Source of the DNA: Struthidea cinerea
Lineage: Eukaryota > Chordata > Aves > Passeriformes > Corcoracidae
Direction: 5' to 3'
DNA: 64,000 nucleotides
Assembly (NCBI GenBank): GCA_013397865.1
Contig: VZTI01001284.1
Location: 556,472 to 620,471, forward strand
Shown here: positions 35,401-48,370 of the stretch, piece by piece
Position numbering within the stretch: position 1 is the first letter of the stretch
How the letters are laid out: each line of letters starts with the position of its first letter
Program-made: the position numbers and the translations under genes
The notes under the pieces: model-generated
The model's database searches: none
Told to the model about the DNA's origin: nothing
The model's input: the letters and a program-made list of their open reading frames with translations, nothing else

Positions 35401-38400
35401 CACTTAATACCTAAAATAGAAAACAAGTCCAACGCTTCTCATTTCAGTTGGTTTTCTGCTGATGGCTACCATATTTTTAAGGGAGTAAACTCCAGAAAAC
35501 AAATGAAGTTCAGCAGCTGATGAAAAGCCTGGGTAATGAGCTGCAGTGGTGCAAACAACCCCATTGACTCTAAATAGGAGCAAGACCACACTGCAGCAGA
35601 GGGTTCTCCCACTTGACTGCGGTCTGAATGAGCAACTGCCTTTACAAAGGAAGAATACACTTAAAAGAGCTTTTTTCATATTCAAAGATGCCTCTGATCT
35701 CTGAAGCCAACTGTCTTTTTGTCATGAATGCTGTGAAAAATCACAGTGTCCAAGATTTCCACATCTGTGATTTTTGGCACTTGTGCAAGGGTAGGAACTG
35801 AATAACTGATGTCTGAACAACACCAACAAAAATGAGGCAACACAGCAATTTGTCCCACAGGAAAGCATATAAAAAGCCTCAAAATCACTGCAATAAGGTA
35901 AATGTGGATCTGTCATTGTTTTCTGTGTGCTCAGGATTTCACAAGTATTTTTCCCCTGCATTCCCTGCAGGAAGGAGCCAGGTAGGCAAAGCAGCACTGA
36001 CTTTAATCTTACTAATGCAGGTCCTAAAAGCAGTGAATCACACAGCAGTAAAAGCTCCAGTCTGGGACGCAGAGACCTACCCATTGACCTGCATACTTAG
36101 TTCAGCAACAATCTGAGTGTCATTACAGCTCATGGGAGCTAACACCAGTCTACCTACATTTGCTGTAGTCCAATTGCTGCCTGCAGCAAAGACTGGCTCT
36201 TATTGAGACTTCTTATTTACTGAGTGATCCCAACATTTTCCCTTCCCTATGAAAAGTAAGTAAATAAGATGAACAAGAAAAATTAATTGTTCCCTGCAAA
36301 AAAAAAAAGCATAAAATGATAACAGATAAAGCAGTTTTATGGTTTTTTAAACTCTTAATTTTCAGCAGAAAGCTTGCTTTGTTCAGCAGGCTTTTCTCCC
36401 TGTACATTAACCCCTACCCAGAAAGATTTTTCCTACACAGAGTTGACCAAGTTACCAAGGACCATAATTCTGTGGGAAAAGAGAAAGTCCTCTAAAGCAC
36501 TCATAAAGGTTTATTTTGTTATCTCTAAGTTACTTCTAATGCTAATCTCTTTATACATGTAAACAAGTATCCAATTTCAAAGCTATTTCTTCAGGTTGGG
36601 GTGCAGAAGACCTTTTAGTTCTCTTTAAGAAAGGTAAACTCCAAGGAAAAATAGGAGCTACTCCTCCAGTCCTTTGTTTCCTACAACAGAGTAGGCTTGA
36701 CCCAGTCAAGAGGCACTTAAATCAATGGGGAGCTGTTAATGTTTGGTTTAGGCCACGTAAGGGTGAGAAATTGGGAAACATGTTTTCACCTGGCCTTCAG
36801 CCAGGCACAATGCCACCACTAATGAGGGGCTGCTGTAAAGAGACGTTTTGAAAGGGTCATATGTGAGATGAATTGATGAACACAATGCAAACCTCACATC
36901 CATCTCAAAGAGGGGCAAAAAATCATTGCAGTTTATCATAAATATGTTTAGGTGTTCTGATGCCAGCCTGCTTACTGCCAAAGGAATCCACCGACAGGGA
37001 AGGGCAAGGTCTGTTTGCAATGCAGTCCTCCCCTGGGAGATGCATTTCACGGCTTCCAGCCAAAGCCTCCAAAACGCCTCCAGGGTAGCAGTTGGGCTGG
37101 AGCTGCCCCATCACGCCCTTCCACGGCAGCCAGATTTGCCTATTTTTGCAGCTGGCACCACCAAAGGCTACAGAAACTTGCAGTCAGCACAATCTCTTCC
37201 AGACTGACTTTTCAGTCTCTTCAGCTAATGAATACTGAGAGGAGTGCATAGACTGGCAACAACTTGTAAACAGAGTTAACATGGGAGACCCTGCACCTCT
37301 CACAGCCTTTCTTTTTCCTAACAATTTCTGTGTGACTGTTATCATCATGGCTCTCACTAGCCTCAAACCTACCCACCACACCAGTTTGCAAAAACATCAT
37401 TTCACCTAGCACTGACACAACAAAATCCTTTTTGCTCAGTGTTTCTAATCCCCTTGATAACAGTGCTATACACAGATTGCCACGATGAAGAAAGCTACGC
37501 TGGTTAGTCCAATGACTCAGCAGTGGTTTCTTCCTTTGCTGCTCCAGCGGCACGAAGAACAGGCTCAGGAGCTTAAATCTTGATGATAGATACATGCTCA
37601 CTGTACAGCTAATCCTATCATTCTCAAGACAAAAACCCAAGTCTGTGCAGCCTATAGCTACTGTTGATTTACAACCCACAAACAGCACACCATGTACTAC
37701 CTAAATGAAAAAATATTTTCAACAGTGAGTGAGGAGGACTGTGGTTTTAATAATATCTCCATTTGCAACTAAAAACTCAGACAGTAAAAAATGAAGTCCG
37801 AAAGAGAGCAATCAAGGTTTATAAAGAATATTTCATATAGAGGTGCACCCTATACAAACAATTTTTGGAAAAACACATTCAGCCAAAGCATCAGCAATGC
37901 TCTGGAATTCAATGATCCCTTACACAACAGAGAACTGCAGAGGGCTTCACAAACTAGAAGTCTCACAGGGGAAAGTAAACATTCCATATTTTCATGTAAA
38001 GTGCAACAAACAAAGCCTGAAGAGTGAATTATAGGTGGGAAGTTCAAAAAAATCCATGTGCACAAGCAAACGTACAATCTGTATGTGCAATCATCATGAC
38101 CCTGTGTGATAAGCAAATACGTACATACCAGAACAGTAATTACTTATCTAATTGCTGTTGTGGGCCTGTGACAACACTGGCTTTGCGAGCTACTGCTGTA
38201 CCCGTGCATGCAAATACGCTGCATGATGGAGACTCTCTGGAAAGCTCACTCAAGTTCAGATGGATTGGTTTTGTCATAAACTAGCTTGACATAAAACTTG
38301 AGTTGTGCCCCTAACCTGACTCTTATTCAAAGATAAAAGATCTTATCACTATGGAAGTGTGGCAGTGAGCCTGAGCAGATGGCCCACAGGGAGGAGGAGG

Positions 38401-41400
38401 AGGTGGCTTGATGTTTTTGTGGATAACAGCACCTAGCGATGCAATGAGGAAGCAAAGGTTTGTATTTCAGTATCCTTTGCAAATGCTAAGACCAGGAGAG
38501 ACTGGTCCTAGTGCATAAAATACATCAGAATCCAGAAGCCTGGGGAGAAAGGCAAAGCCAGTTCCAATCCACATCCTTACACCGTTTTCACCTGCAAAAC
38601 ATGGCTACCTCTTCAATAATGCCTGTTGAGAACAGTCTCTCTCCCACGCCATCCTGCCACAGCTGTCATCTGGGAGTGTGCTAGTTAGCATGGACCAAAA
38701 TCATGTCATGGAATGTGCTAGAAATTAAACAATATAGACAATCATAGGATACAAGTCCTGGCCCTGATAAAACTTACCAATGCAGAGAAAGCATTGGTGA
38801 AGCAAAGAGGAGTCTTTCAAGCCCATTCCTGCAGTTAAAATACAAACATCAGAAACAGGGTGGTATAGCAGAACCGAAGATTAAGACTCCAAAGTTTAGC
38901 CCCGTAGCCACAACATGACGGTGTTAGTGCCATTAGAAAATGGGAAGCACAAATAACTTCTAAGCACAAAGTCAAACTTTTCTCTCAAAATAAAGAGGCC
39001 AGAAGATGAGTGCTACAATAGATATCAGGGCGCTGGCAAAGGCAAAGTGTGAAATGGATCCTTTCCAGTATTCAGTTTAGGAAGACAAACATTGTTTCAC
39101 AAATTCACTGTAGCCCTGCTCATTTTCCAAGCTCCTTAACTCATGCCAAAGGGCCTGGACTTTCTGGACATCCTGTTCTGTTTCCTCCACTGCTAGTCTT
39201 AGTCCTCAACACTAAATGTCTTTATTTCAGAGCCCCCTCTTCTATCATTTTATTCCAAACTCCTCCCTCCGTAGCTTTTGTGTTTTATGTCTGGGTAAGA
39301 GTGAAGACAAGCAGATTAATGAGAAGTCTGAACAGCACATTAAGTTACACCTATTTTAAGAGCCCTTCTCACTAGGCATCCCAAGGCACTGCATGAAAAT
39401 AAAACTACACCAATCGCATTTAAAACTAACAAGAAGCTTGCAGAGGTTGGCATGACTCAAAGCGTAAAGTTTGATGGTTAAATGAGTCCACGATTGCCCT
39501 AAGTGTCAGAGCCACATGAACACAGACCATTTCACCTGTCATTGGCTGGATGCATCAGCAATCTGCTTGGATGTAAAGTTAAGGAATCTTCATGATGGCC
39601 TGCTGGCAGGAAAAAATATTCCTGCCTGATAAGGGCAGGAAAACAGTTTTAGTCCATGAGTAGTAACTGGCCATTTTGGGGATTTCCTATCTGATGAGCA
39701 GCAATGCCTCCTCTGCCTCTCAAAGATGACAGAACACATTTCTGCTCCTGTCTTCGCTCCTCCACAGCTGCAAGAAGTCCAAGGCAATGACTACAGTAGC
39801 ACAGGCTTGGGCAGAGACAGCAACGTCACCTCTCACCCCACCTCATCAGCTCCCAGATCCGCTGCTCTTGGGACCCCACTAACACCACAAGAAATGGTAC
39901 CAAACACCTTGGCATGTCCGAGGTGCACCCTGGGCCCTGCTCATCCACCCGTACAGACACATCTCGTGGTTGCTGGCAAATGACATGGGGGAAGGTGTTT
40001 CTCTTGGCACAAGAGGGAACCACTGCTGCCTCAGAAGTGCCAGGAAGCCTTTCGCTGCTGGTGATGTGGGCACAAAACTCGTCCACTTGTCCTACTTGTT
40101 TCCTACTTCTTTGCCATAAGAATTCCTATCTTGCCTCCTTCCTCTTCCTTCCCACAGCAGTGTTTCAGGCTGAGACCAAAGCATGCAGTCAGAGTTACAA
40201 GGAACCAACCGTGATCTTATTTGCCTTAAATAACTGCATTTCTACACTTCGTCTGCCATTTTGAGCAGTGTACAGATAATCAGCCAGTCGTCACAGACTC
40301 TTACTTCCCTTTCTTGAGACAGTTCAGGAGAAAAGAACCATGTGATGCCCTTGCAGCCTCTTCAAACAAGTAGTGTTGGAAAACAGCTGTGGCCTGCAAA
40401 CCCTAACAAACAGTAATGCGGCTTACACTACATTCAACCCTACTTTAAATTATGTATCTATTAACACACATACAAAAGAGGAAAAGGATGTAACAGCACA
40501 AATTAAAACTGGACAGGAAGCTGCAGTTTCAACAGTGAAGTTAAGCTAAGACCTGAGGGCCATCAAAACTTAAAGCTGTTCCTATTACTTTGTGTGCAGC
40601 TGAGGTGACCACCAACACATCGGTACAGTAAAGCTAATTAAATCAGAGTTTAAAATAATTAAAAATTCTTATGGCTGTCCACCTAGTGACTTCTGTGAAG
40701 AGAATTGACTTTAGTAAGTTAGCTAAAACCAGAGTTACAACCTGATGAGGGGGATATAGAATAACACCAATATAAGAAGAACAGGAGGTCCTGAATAATG
40801 CTGGAATCACATTTTGAAACCAGCCAAGGAATATGTACATGAAATCAACCGAACAGACAAAGCTGATGCATCAGTGAAGCAGGTCTGAACAGACAAGACT
40901 TCAGGCTCACACTGCTTGGGTAAGGAACACTTTCCTTGCCATCTGGCTTAGAAATCGCTTGGATTCCACAGTGGCCATCTAATGGCCAACAGGAAAGCAG
41001 GGAAACTATTTTAAGTAAGCATCACTAAAAATAAAATGGGAGATGCAAGGAAAGGGGGGAAAAAATTGGTCAGTGATAAATACAGTACGAAGATTTTTCT
41101 ATTTATAGTTTTAAAGCTATTTATATTTGAAAGCTTTCATTTAGAGACACTGACAGGCAGGCTTCCACATTCATCAGTCTGGTTTTCATTCAAGTACACA
41201 GTATTTCTAGGAATATGTAAAGGCCAACAAAAACAATAGAAAAGACATTAAAATTAACTTCTGTCACAATTTGGGATTATCAATTCACATTCACTTTCAG
41301 TCACACATAAACAAAACATTTCCCAATATTATACTGTATACATTTTGAACGATCTCCATGAAATTCTGCTCCAGCAACAGGGCACACCATGAAAAAAATA

Positions 41401-41584
41401 GTGCAACAGTTTGACACAGTCGGACACAACGTTCCCTGGAGATAAGCTCCTTCCGGTGAACTTGCTGTGTGGGCTTGATTTCCCATACAGCTGAACCAGG
41501 AAAGCAGCACAGCACCTGTGATGGCGGGGCCATGGAGAACCTACCTATACAACATCAACTCACAACAGAGCAAATCTACAGGGC
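35401..41584. other. Unique DNA, no gene recognised
   Basis: Mixed composition with a GC-richer stretch at 36,960-37,130. The longest frame is 155 codons on the minus strand (37,221-37,688), with no family resemblance and no supporting splice pair. A 51-nt minus-strand splice-bounded segment at 38,778-38,828 is described in the findings. I see no mobile element. Confidence 0.45.
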
Positions 41585-41890
41585 AGAACTGGAAAAGGCT
41601 CCAGGGACACTTTAGAGCACCTTCCAGCCCTTAGAGGGGGCCTACAAGAGCTGGAGAGGAACTTTTCACAATGGCATGCAGTGAAAAGACAAGGAATGAT
41701 GGCTTTAAACTGAAAGAAGGTAGGTTTAGATTAGGAAGAAACTCTTTACTGTGAGGGTGGTGAGACACTGGAACAGGTTGTCCAGAGAAGCTGTGGATAC
41801 CCCATCCCTGGAAGTGTTCAAGGCCAGATTTGATGTGGTTTTGAGCTGGTCTAGTGAAAGACCCAACCCAAGCCATTCTATGATTCTGTA
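41585..41890 (+). mobile_element. CR1 LINE 3' end, 5'-truncated, tail-deleted (copy 2)
   Basis: This is a + strand CR1 fragment. It preserves the late reverse-transcriptase frame, read as FTVRVVRHWNRL followed by LEVFKARF, in the segment 41,746-41,826. The frame ends at a TGA within AGTGAAAG near 41,857. The element ends in ATTCTATGATTCTGTA. Compared with the copy at 47,570, the stretch between the GTCTAGTG motif and CCCAACCCAAGCC is missing roughly 50-60 nt of 3' UTR. It is 5'-truncated and inactive. Confidence 0.93.
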
Positions 41891-43650
41891 ACTGAAGAGG
41901 AAAGGATCCGTGAGTGTAGGATGGCTGCTGAAAGACTGATGATATGCTGGAGGAGAACTGCCAAATACCCTGCACAGTCCTTTCCAAAAATGTTCCATTT
42001 GGCTCTTCAGAAGCTAAGGCATTCAAAACGAAAGTGCAAATCCTCCTGCTCATCTCTGAAGCTCCTCACAAAACCAACGTTGCTCCTGGTTAAGAACAGG
42101 TCACATTCATGAACCCATTTAGAAAATGCGAGCTGAGATGCATGCTGCTTCTAGTAACATGGATGATCTAACTTCAGAGTCAATTGACTGCTTTCTGCTG
42201 TAACTGGCATCTGTTACTAACTTTGTTCATATGTCAACACTGTTTAGCTTAATTAACCAGCTTTCCTCTCTACCAGCCCCTTCCCTGATGTATTTAGCTA
42301 GGAACTATCTTATGATGCTCTGGGTTTTCAATTTGCTAGCCCGTTCTGCTAAGATAAAGGCTCTCAGAGATGCTTTTCTTGCTGTGCCTGTTTTAGTTTG
42401 AATCATTCCTGAATTCAAAATCCAGAACAACACATGAAATTTCATTTTGTACATTTTTCTACACTGATTTTAAGGTTTCCATGTCTCCATCACCTTCACA
42501 TTACATCTATTCCATTCTAGATCCATATTTATCTTATCTGTGTAGGTCTGGAGATTTGCCTTGCTTTTACACAAGTTTCAAGAACTTTTAAAAATATTTT
42601 CTCTACTTTTAAACATTTGGGCTTTTTAGTCCAGCCAACTGAATTACCTACCAACCTCACAACCTTGTTTCCTTAATTTCACAGCCCGTCCTTCTGTGAG
42701 ATGGAGTGTTATTTATGACCTATGTTTGCTTATGCTTGTATAACATTTAAATGGAAATAAGTAAATGCATGCTTCACACAAACTCACTTTGTATAACCAA
42801 CTCTTCTACAATGTCATCATGCTCCATGAAAACAAAATCTGAGAGCACATCAACATCTCAGTTCAGCAACATTTTAAAGAAGAAATCACATTCACTGCCT
42901 GTCACAGCTTGCATCAAAGACTGTCAATGTCCTAAGTTTCCAAGGGATTGCATCTACTGAGCCATTTACAGCTCTATTTCTACAAGCAAAATAAACATGT
43001 CCAAGAATGTTGAGGCCAACTGGCACAGAAAAGTGCCATGCTAATAAAGTCTATCACCCTCCAAAACAGGGTGGTTGCTTTCAAACTGCCTACCGGGAGC
43101 AATCCCAAGACAACTTTCAAACCTTACCTGGGAATAGTTCAGGTGAGTTCCCGTAAGTATAAACCAAAACTAGGCCAGGGACGGTCAACAGTAGATACAT
43201 TTGATTTCCAGGGCCAGGGGCTGCTCCTAGACTCCATTTAATTTACTCGTACAGACGTGCCCATTGCATGAAGACCTCTTCATGTCTGCATGACCCTGAG
43301 CTCTTCATGCCTCTTGGTACATTTTCATTAGTTTGTCATTCGCCCACCTTCCTTCTCAGAGACCAAAGTAATTCTACTAAAACCACACCAGCCACAGCTT
43401 TTAGGAGAATTTTCTCTGGCTGGATATATTAATCTTTGCTTTATTCCAAAAGGGATTCTGAGATCTTTGTCTCAAGTTTCTTCTCCAGGACTGTTTTTAG
43501 TTTTAGCTTTCCACAGTGTTTCTTTGGTCTTGGAAAACAAAACACTGCTCTTTCCCCAGATAAACTCTGCCAACAGATGTGTCTTTCAACCTAAAGAAAA
43601 TGAGACTTCAGACTCACACACTTGCATCTTCCTCATGCCACTAGGAAACC
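41891..43650. other. Unique DNA, nothing recognised
   Basis: No gene is recognised. A CAG|GTGAGT donor-like site on the + strand (43,140-43,148) has no good upstream acceptor. On the minus strand a 42-nt segment (43,128-43,169) is bounded by acceptor-like and CAG|GTAAGG sites and open in one frame. Given the overlap with the + strand site, I read both as chance. Confidence 0.45.
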
Positions 43651-44250
43651 CAGATTTTCATGGGGTTTGGGTTTTTTTTCTTTTTTTTCCCCTGGTGCTG
43701 CCCAGCTATCTTATATTTGCTATCCCCAGTTCTTTAATCACATCTTCCTTCTCAGCCTCAAATCTCTACTTATCTCCACCTTATCCTCCTTTTCTTCTGG
43801 TGCCACTTTCCTTTGAGTCATCTGTTTCTCACCTTTTCCTCCTGAGTTCTCCATCATAACACATCGGTCTTTCACATGATTTCTCCACCACCAATTAGCA
43901 CCAGCCTCTACACTGTGATTACAGCCACATGCAGCTGTGGTCAGCTTCCTCAAAGACCTCTCCTTTCCAACTACTATTTTTATATACAGCTGTGCATTCA
44001 GATCACCTCAACTGCCTCTTCTATTCCCTCGTGTCTTTAGCTCCCCGCCTCTAGCTGCATTTAACTACTTGGATATTCTCTCTCCTGACTTCTGTCAGGT
44101 GACATTTCTATATAAAAATAGATCCTCTCAGGTAACATTGAAGAAAGTAAATCTCCTTCTGTTCCTACATCCAGTCTTGGTGTCTTCTCTGCTATCCTTC
44201 ACTCAGTGCTGCATCACTGCACATCCTTCCTCATCTCTGCCTTCAAGGAA
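43651..44250. repeat. Pyrimidine-rich low-complexity region
   Basis: The + strand is strongly biased to C and T (many TCC, CTT and TTC runs) across about 600 nt. This produces open frames on both strands: 43,467-43,859 + (130 codons), 43,937-44,260 + (107 codons) and a charged antisense frame at 43,738-43,953. None resembles a family. I regard the frames as composition artefacts. Confidence 0.55.
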
Positions 44251-45127
44251 AAATAAATAGCCCAGACAAAATGCATCCAGACTCTAAATTTGCATTAAAT
44301 GCTGGCTTCCTCTGGCCATGGACTGAAAGGCAGTTACCTGCCTGAACTAAGTTCTCTTAGGTGGAAAGTTGTGATCCAAGGCAGGAAAACTCCCCCATCT
44401 CCTTCAGCTACAAGTTTAATACATTGAAAACTGCAAATTGGCCTTGCAAACACCAAAAAGAAAAGACAAAAAAGGAAAAAAAAAGAGAAAGAGTAATTAC
44501 AGTATAGGGCAGTGATTCTTGTACACGAAGCTTTACTAGAACTTGAAGAAAAACGTATGCCTACCTAAGTGGAAGAAAACTAAAGAAGTAGCGGGAGGCA
44601 TTTCATGTCAGAGATCACAAACACACTTTGAGTAATCTTAATTCTCTGAGAAGAGGCTAGGTACTAACAAATGACTCCTCATGCTCGCAAAATAGGAAAA
44701 GTAAGTTTACATGAACCTCATATAGCACATAGTATTTTGAACATAATATTCTGCAAAACTGGAAATGATTGCAGAAGCATGTGGCTATAAAGAAAATAAA
44801 GTTCAAGGATTTAACAAGGATATCTTTCTGCAAATCAAAGTACAGACTCCAACCCTTGATTATTCCCATCAAAGCATGAAATAATATTAAGGAGTTGGAT
44901 CACACATTCTAAAATGTACTTTATTGTTTTTTCCCCTTTAAACAACACAGATTTTATAGGACAAATATTAAGGACAGAGCTTCAAAGAACATGGGGATGT
45001 GTAGGAACAGAGTACCAAGCAAAGTGTCATCTCAAGTCTTTTACTATGTAATAAAAATAGCACTTTGTTTTGAGAACTGGAAGCTTATCAGTCTCACTTT
45101 CAGTGCAAGGCTTTCCTGCATATCCAG
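44251..45127. other. Unique AT-rich DNA, nothing recognised
   Basis: AT-rich unique sequence with short A-rich runs near 44,457-44,490. No gene, RNA gene or mobile element is recognised. Confidence 0.5.
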
Positions 45128-45159
45128 GCATGCAAGAAAGGACAAGCAATGAACAGCAG
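45128..45159 (+). other. Candidate 32-nt exon (splice-bounded)
   Basis: A pyrimidine-rich acceptor (CTTTCCTGCATATCCAG, ending at 45,127) is followed by 32 nt ending in CAG and a GTAAGC donor. Two frames are open; one starts with ATG two bases in (MQERTSNEQQ). I recognise no family. Such short pairs occur by chance, so confidence is low. Confidence 0.1.
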
Positions 45160-45710
45160 GTAAGCCTTGTGCCCTTAATGCTTTGGTTTATCTCCAGAAC
45201 TTAAAATCCACCAATGCTGCTGAATAAATAAGGCACACTGAGACACAAACAGAAAGAGCATGCCAATTGCTTTCATGTACACAAGCAACGAGGCATCAAA
45301 TTTAATTGTCAATAAGTGGGAGGATTTTCAAAGATGCAAATGGACAGTAAATGCAGAGTTCAAAAGGTATTCGGGGTTGGCCTAAATGATCTAATTGCTG
45401 CTGTAAATCTACAGTTCCTGAAAACTATGAAGTCTGCACTGTTGTTAAAGATTTTGGAACATGTATCCACTATAAACACTATACTAATTACAATTAATTA
45501 CATTAATTTTCACTTATAATTTACACAGAGATTCTCCGAAAATGAAGCAGGCCAAGAACACGTCCAAAGAGGTATTTCCTCTGCTAGGGCACAAAAGCAT
45601 GCTCTGCTACCTGGCCTCCTGATCCTGGATCTTGCATAAAACCTATTAAAACCTTTCTGGCAGATCACAGTTTTCTGTACAATGCAGACTCTGATCCATA
45701 GACTCTGGCA
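45160..45710. other. Unique AT-rich DNA, nothing recognised
   Basis: AT-rich sequence with no recognised feature. Confidence 0.5.
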
Positions 45711-45788
45711 AAATAAAAAACAAACAAACAACAACAAAAAAAAAAACCCCGAACCAAATAACCAACCAACCAACCAACCAAAAAACCA
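45711..45788 (+). repeat. A/C-rich simple repeat, (ACCA)n core
   Basis: An A/C-only stretch: CAAACAAACAACAAC, then A11C4 (45,736-45,750), then ACCA/CCAA repeats at about 45,759-45,780. Gly/Trp/Phe-rich minus-strand translations here are repeat artefacts. Confidence 0.9.
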
Positions 45789-47569
45789 CACCGTCCCCGA
45801 AATATTTTAGCTGGCTTTAAATTAGGGTAATTTTTTCCCTTAATGATGCAGGCAAAGGTGCAGTCTCTGTCTCTGACCACTGCTGCCATAAATATTTTTT
45901 AGAAAGATATATTAGAGTAAAACAAATAAGATGTATCTGAGTAAAAGTCTACAACATTAATTCCATACTTGACATAAAATTTATGGAGCTAAAACAAAGC
46001 ACAAGCCTTTCACATTTCCTTCTAAAACTTCAGAAATCTTCCTCTGAATTCCCAGTGTTACTTTGACTTGCTTTGAAGACTAATTCTTTGCCAGAGGTGC
46101 TGTATAATTGTTTATGTCTCATCTAACCTGATGTGGAAGATGAGATTCAACAAATAAATATGCAAATACCTCCTAGTGATTTGTACTTGCTAAATATAAT
46201 CCAAATGTTTATTGAAATCCTATTTAACAATTTCCCAGTGGTTGCATTTCTTGCAACAGATTAAATGACAATAGGATCAGAAAGCCAACCGTAAAGGGCT
46301 AGGAAACAAAGATAGGTCCTTCTGTTATGAAAAATACTGGAAATACTATGCTTGGCAGGGAAATGTGACTGACTGGCTCAGTATTCAACTACTTGCCACA
46401 CGTTTACATCAAGGAAAAGCATTTTTCCCACCAGTGGAAGAATTTAATTACATGGAGTACAGGGAAAATAAAAGAAAATCCATTGTGAAAGTCCTCTTTC
46501 ACTGCTTTAGTCAAAGTGGATGTCTTAGAATATGTCAGCTGGACAAACCAAAAACACAAAATTAAGATTAAAGATAGTGTATCTTCACCTAGCAATCGGT
46601 AACTATGTGTTCCAGCCAGAGAAAACACTGGGAAAGCTACTGGAGGAGTTTTCCTTTGGCTCAGGGAACAGATGAGCAAGAGTTCTCCTAAGGCATTACT
46701 TACAAAGCCAAAAGCTGTTAAATTCAGTGGCGGCTAAAGCAAGTTACAACACAGTCTGCTCCAGACTGTGTGGCCAGAGCCAAGCTACAGTATAATAACA
46801 TTTAGGGGAAAAAGGGAGTGAGCAGAGAAAACATACCTTATGGTTTTATCCCAAGCCTCAACCAGATTCAAGGAGCTCTCTCAAGCAAGTCAGAATAAGG
46901 ATGTTGAAAAGGTCTTCTGCTTGAAGAGTGCTCACCTACAGAAGCACAGGTTCTACACTGGTATTTTCTAGTGTTTATTCAACCAAGTTTCCAGTTCCCA
47001 AATAATACAGACACTTTGGAAAACTATGCCACTTGCTGTCGTCGAGGAAGACTTTTCCAGCCTAATAAATCACATCTTTCCTGTCATGCATTCTTTCTCA
47101 ATTAATCAATTTTTTTCTCTATGTCACTTTACCATCCCCAACATTTTGATCAAACCATTCTTACAGAACTGCTTTCTCTACGCCCCATTCCAATGTAAAA
47201 TCTCTCACTTCATCTGTCCTTCCACATTTCTCCATGCCCATGGTTAATTTTCCTTTATTTTCTCAGAATTTCAGTTAAACCACATAAAATGGTGCATAAA
47301 GACTAGAGGGAAGTTTACAAAGCCACTGAAGTGAAAAACAGGCTGGAATTGCGAATTAAGGACTGTTTTTTGGTCAGCTGCGCAGTTCTAGCTCATTACA
47401 TAAGAATGAGTGTAAAATCATTCTGCAGCTTCAAATAACTCCTATTTGTGTAATTTCCACTCCATTTAAGAATTAGTTGGAGCAACTGTACTGGCAATTT
47501 AAGGAAGGCAGAAAAAGTTAAGAGGACCTAAAAGGTTTTGATACAACAACTGCAATATTATCAGAACCA
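45789..47569. other. Unique DNA, nothing recognised
   Basis: No gene is recognised. A minus-strand TAG|GTGAGC donor-like site at 46,930-46,938 has no matching acceptor nearby. Confidence 0.5.
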
Positions 47570-47798
47570 GGATTTAGGAACCTGGTTAGGATTCTTTTCT
47601 GTGAGAGTGGTGAGGCACTGGAACAGGTTGCCCAGGGAAGCTGTGGATGTCCTAGCCCTGGAAGTGTTCACAGCCAGGTTGGATGGGGCCTTGAGCCACC
47701 TGGTCAAGTGGAAGGTGTCCACACCTCAGGCAGGGGGTTTGGAAATAGATGACCCGTAAGACGCCTTCCAACCCAAGCCATTCTATGATTTTATGACC
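47570..47798 (+). mobile_element. CR1 LINE 3' end, 5'-truncated (copy 3)
   Basis: This is a + strand CR1 fragment. It retains the reverse-transcriptase C-terminal frame, read as FFSVRVVRHWNRLPREAVD and then LEVFTARLDGAL (about 47,593-47,710). A full 3' UTR follows, including GCCTTCCAACCCAAGCCATT and CTATGATTTTATGACC at the end. It is the same subfamily as the copy at 41,585, but without that copy's tail deletion. It is 5'-truncated and inactive. Confidence 0.94.
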
Positions 47799-48265
47799 CT
47801 ATAAGAACAAGAAAATACTTTTTTTCTCTTCTGTTATTATTTTATGTTCCTTTAATTATTTTATTTCAAGGTAGCAAGGAATAATAAAATGTAAACATAA
47901 TTATGAATGCTAGTACATTTTTACAGCAGTCTCATGCTTAACCTCTGCCTCTTCCATATGTGAAAGCTGCAACTACAACCAACTTTTGGAAACAAAGTAC
48001 ATCAAATCCTCCCATGCAGAATGGGAACACACCAGGGTCAGCCTGCCATTTTCCCACTGAAGACAGAACTTGCAGAAAGAAGTGAGCACTCCCTGTCATT
48101 TTCACTTAGCTTTTGCTGCCAGCAAAGCAGGAGCTCCTCCTGTATAAATCTAAGTATTTTCCAATCAATTCGTTTTCAGAAATGGAATTTCAGGCCAGAA
48201 AAAGCACAACATCCTGTATCTCAAGAAAATAAGAGCTGGTGAACATCTGCACTGTGGCTACTTAC
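47799..48265. other. Unique DNA, nothing recognised
   Basis: A T-rich start (47,820-47,870), then unique sequence. No feature is supported. Confidence 0.5.
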
Positions 48266-48370
48266 CTGGAAATCTTGATGGGTTAGTACTGTCACCGTAT
48301 TTTAAAGCAGCTTTACACTGAAAATGTTACTATCCTGTATGTCTTAACGCTTTACAAACCCACTCTGTAT
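48266..48370 (-). other. Candidate non-coding exon (minus strand)
   Basis: Read on the minus strand, an acceptor CCTTCCTTTTCAG (from about 48,383 down to 48,371) is followed by 105 nt that end CCAG and abut a perfect GTAAGT donor (48,260-48,265). All three frames contain stops, so it would be a lncRNA or UTR exon. Both splice sites look strong. It could equally be a decoy pair. Confidence 0.15.

Noticed and set aside
43128..43169. 42-nt splice-bounded segment on the minus strand
   Set aside because: A competing plus-strand CAG|GTGAGT lies inside it, and a weak acceptor sits at its edge. Chance is the simpler reading.
43738..43953. Charged 71-codon minus-strand frame
   Set aside because: It is antisense to a pyrimidine-rich region, which naturally gives Lys/Glu/Arg codons. 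No homology or splice support.
45510..45889. Gly/Trp/Phe-rich minus-strand frames
   Set aside because: They run through the A/C-rich simple repeat and are composition artefacts.
47538..47759. 73-codon plus-strand frame as a host gene
   Set aside because: The sequence is the C-terminal end of the CR1 reverse-transcriptase frame, so it belongs to the LINE fragment.
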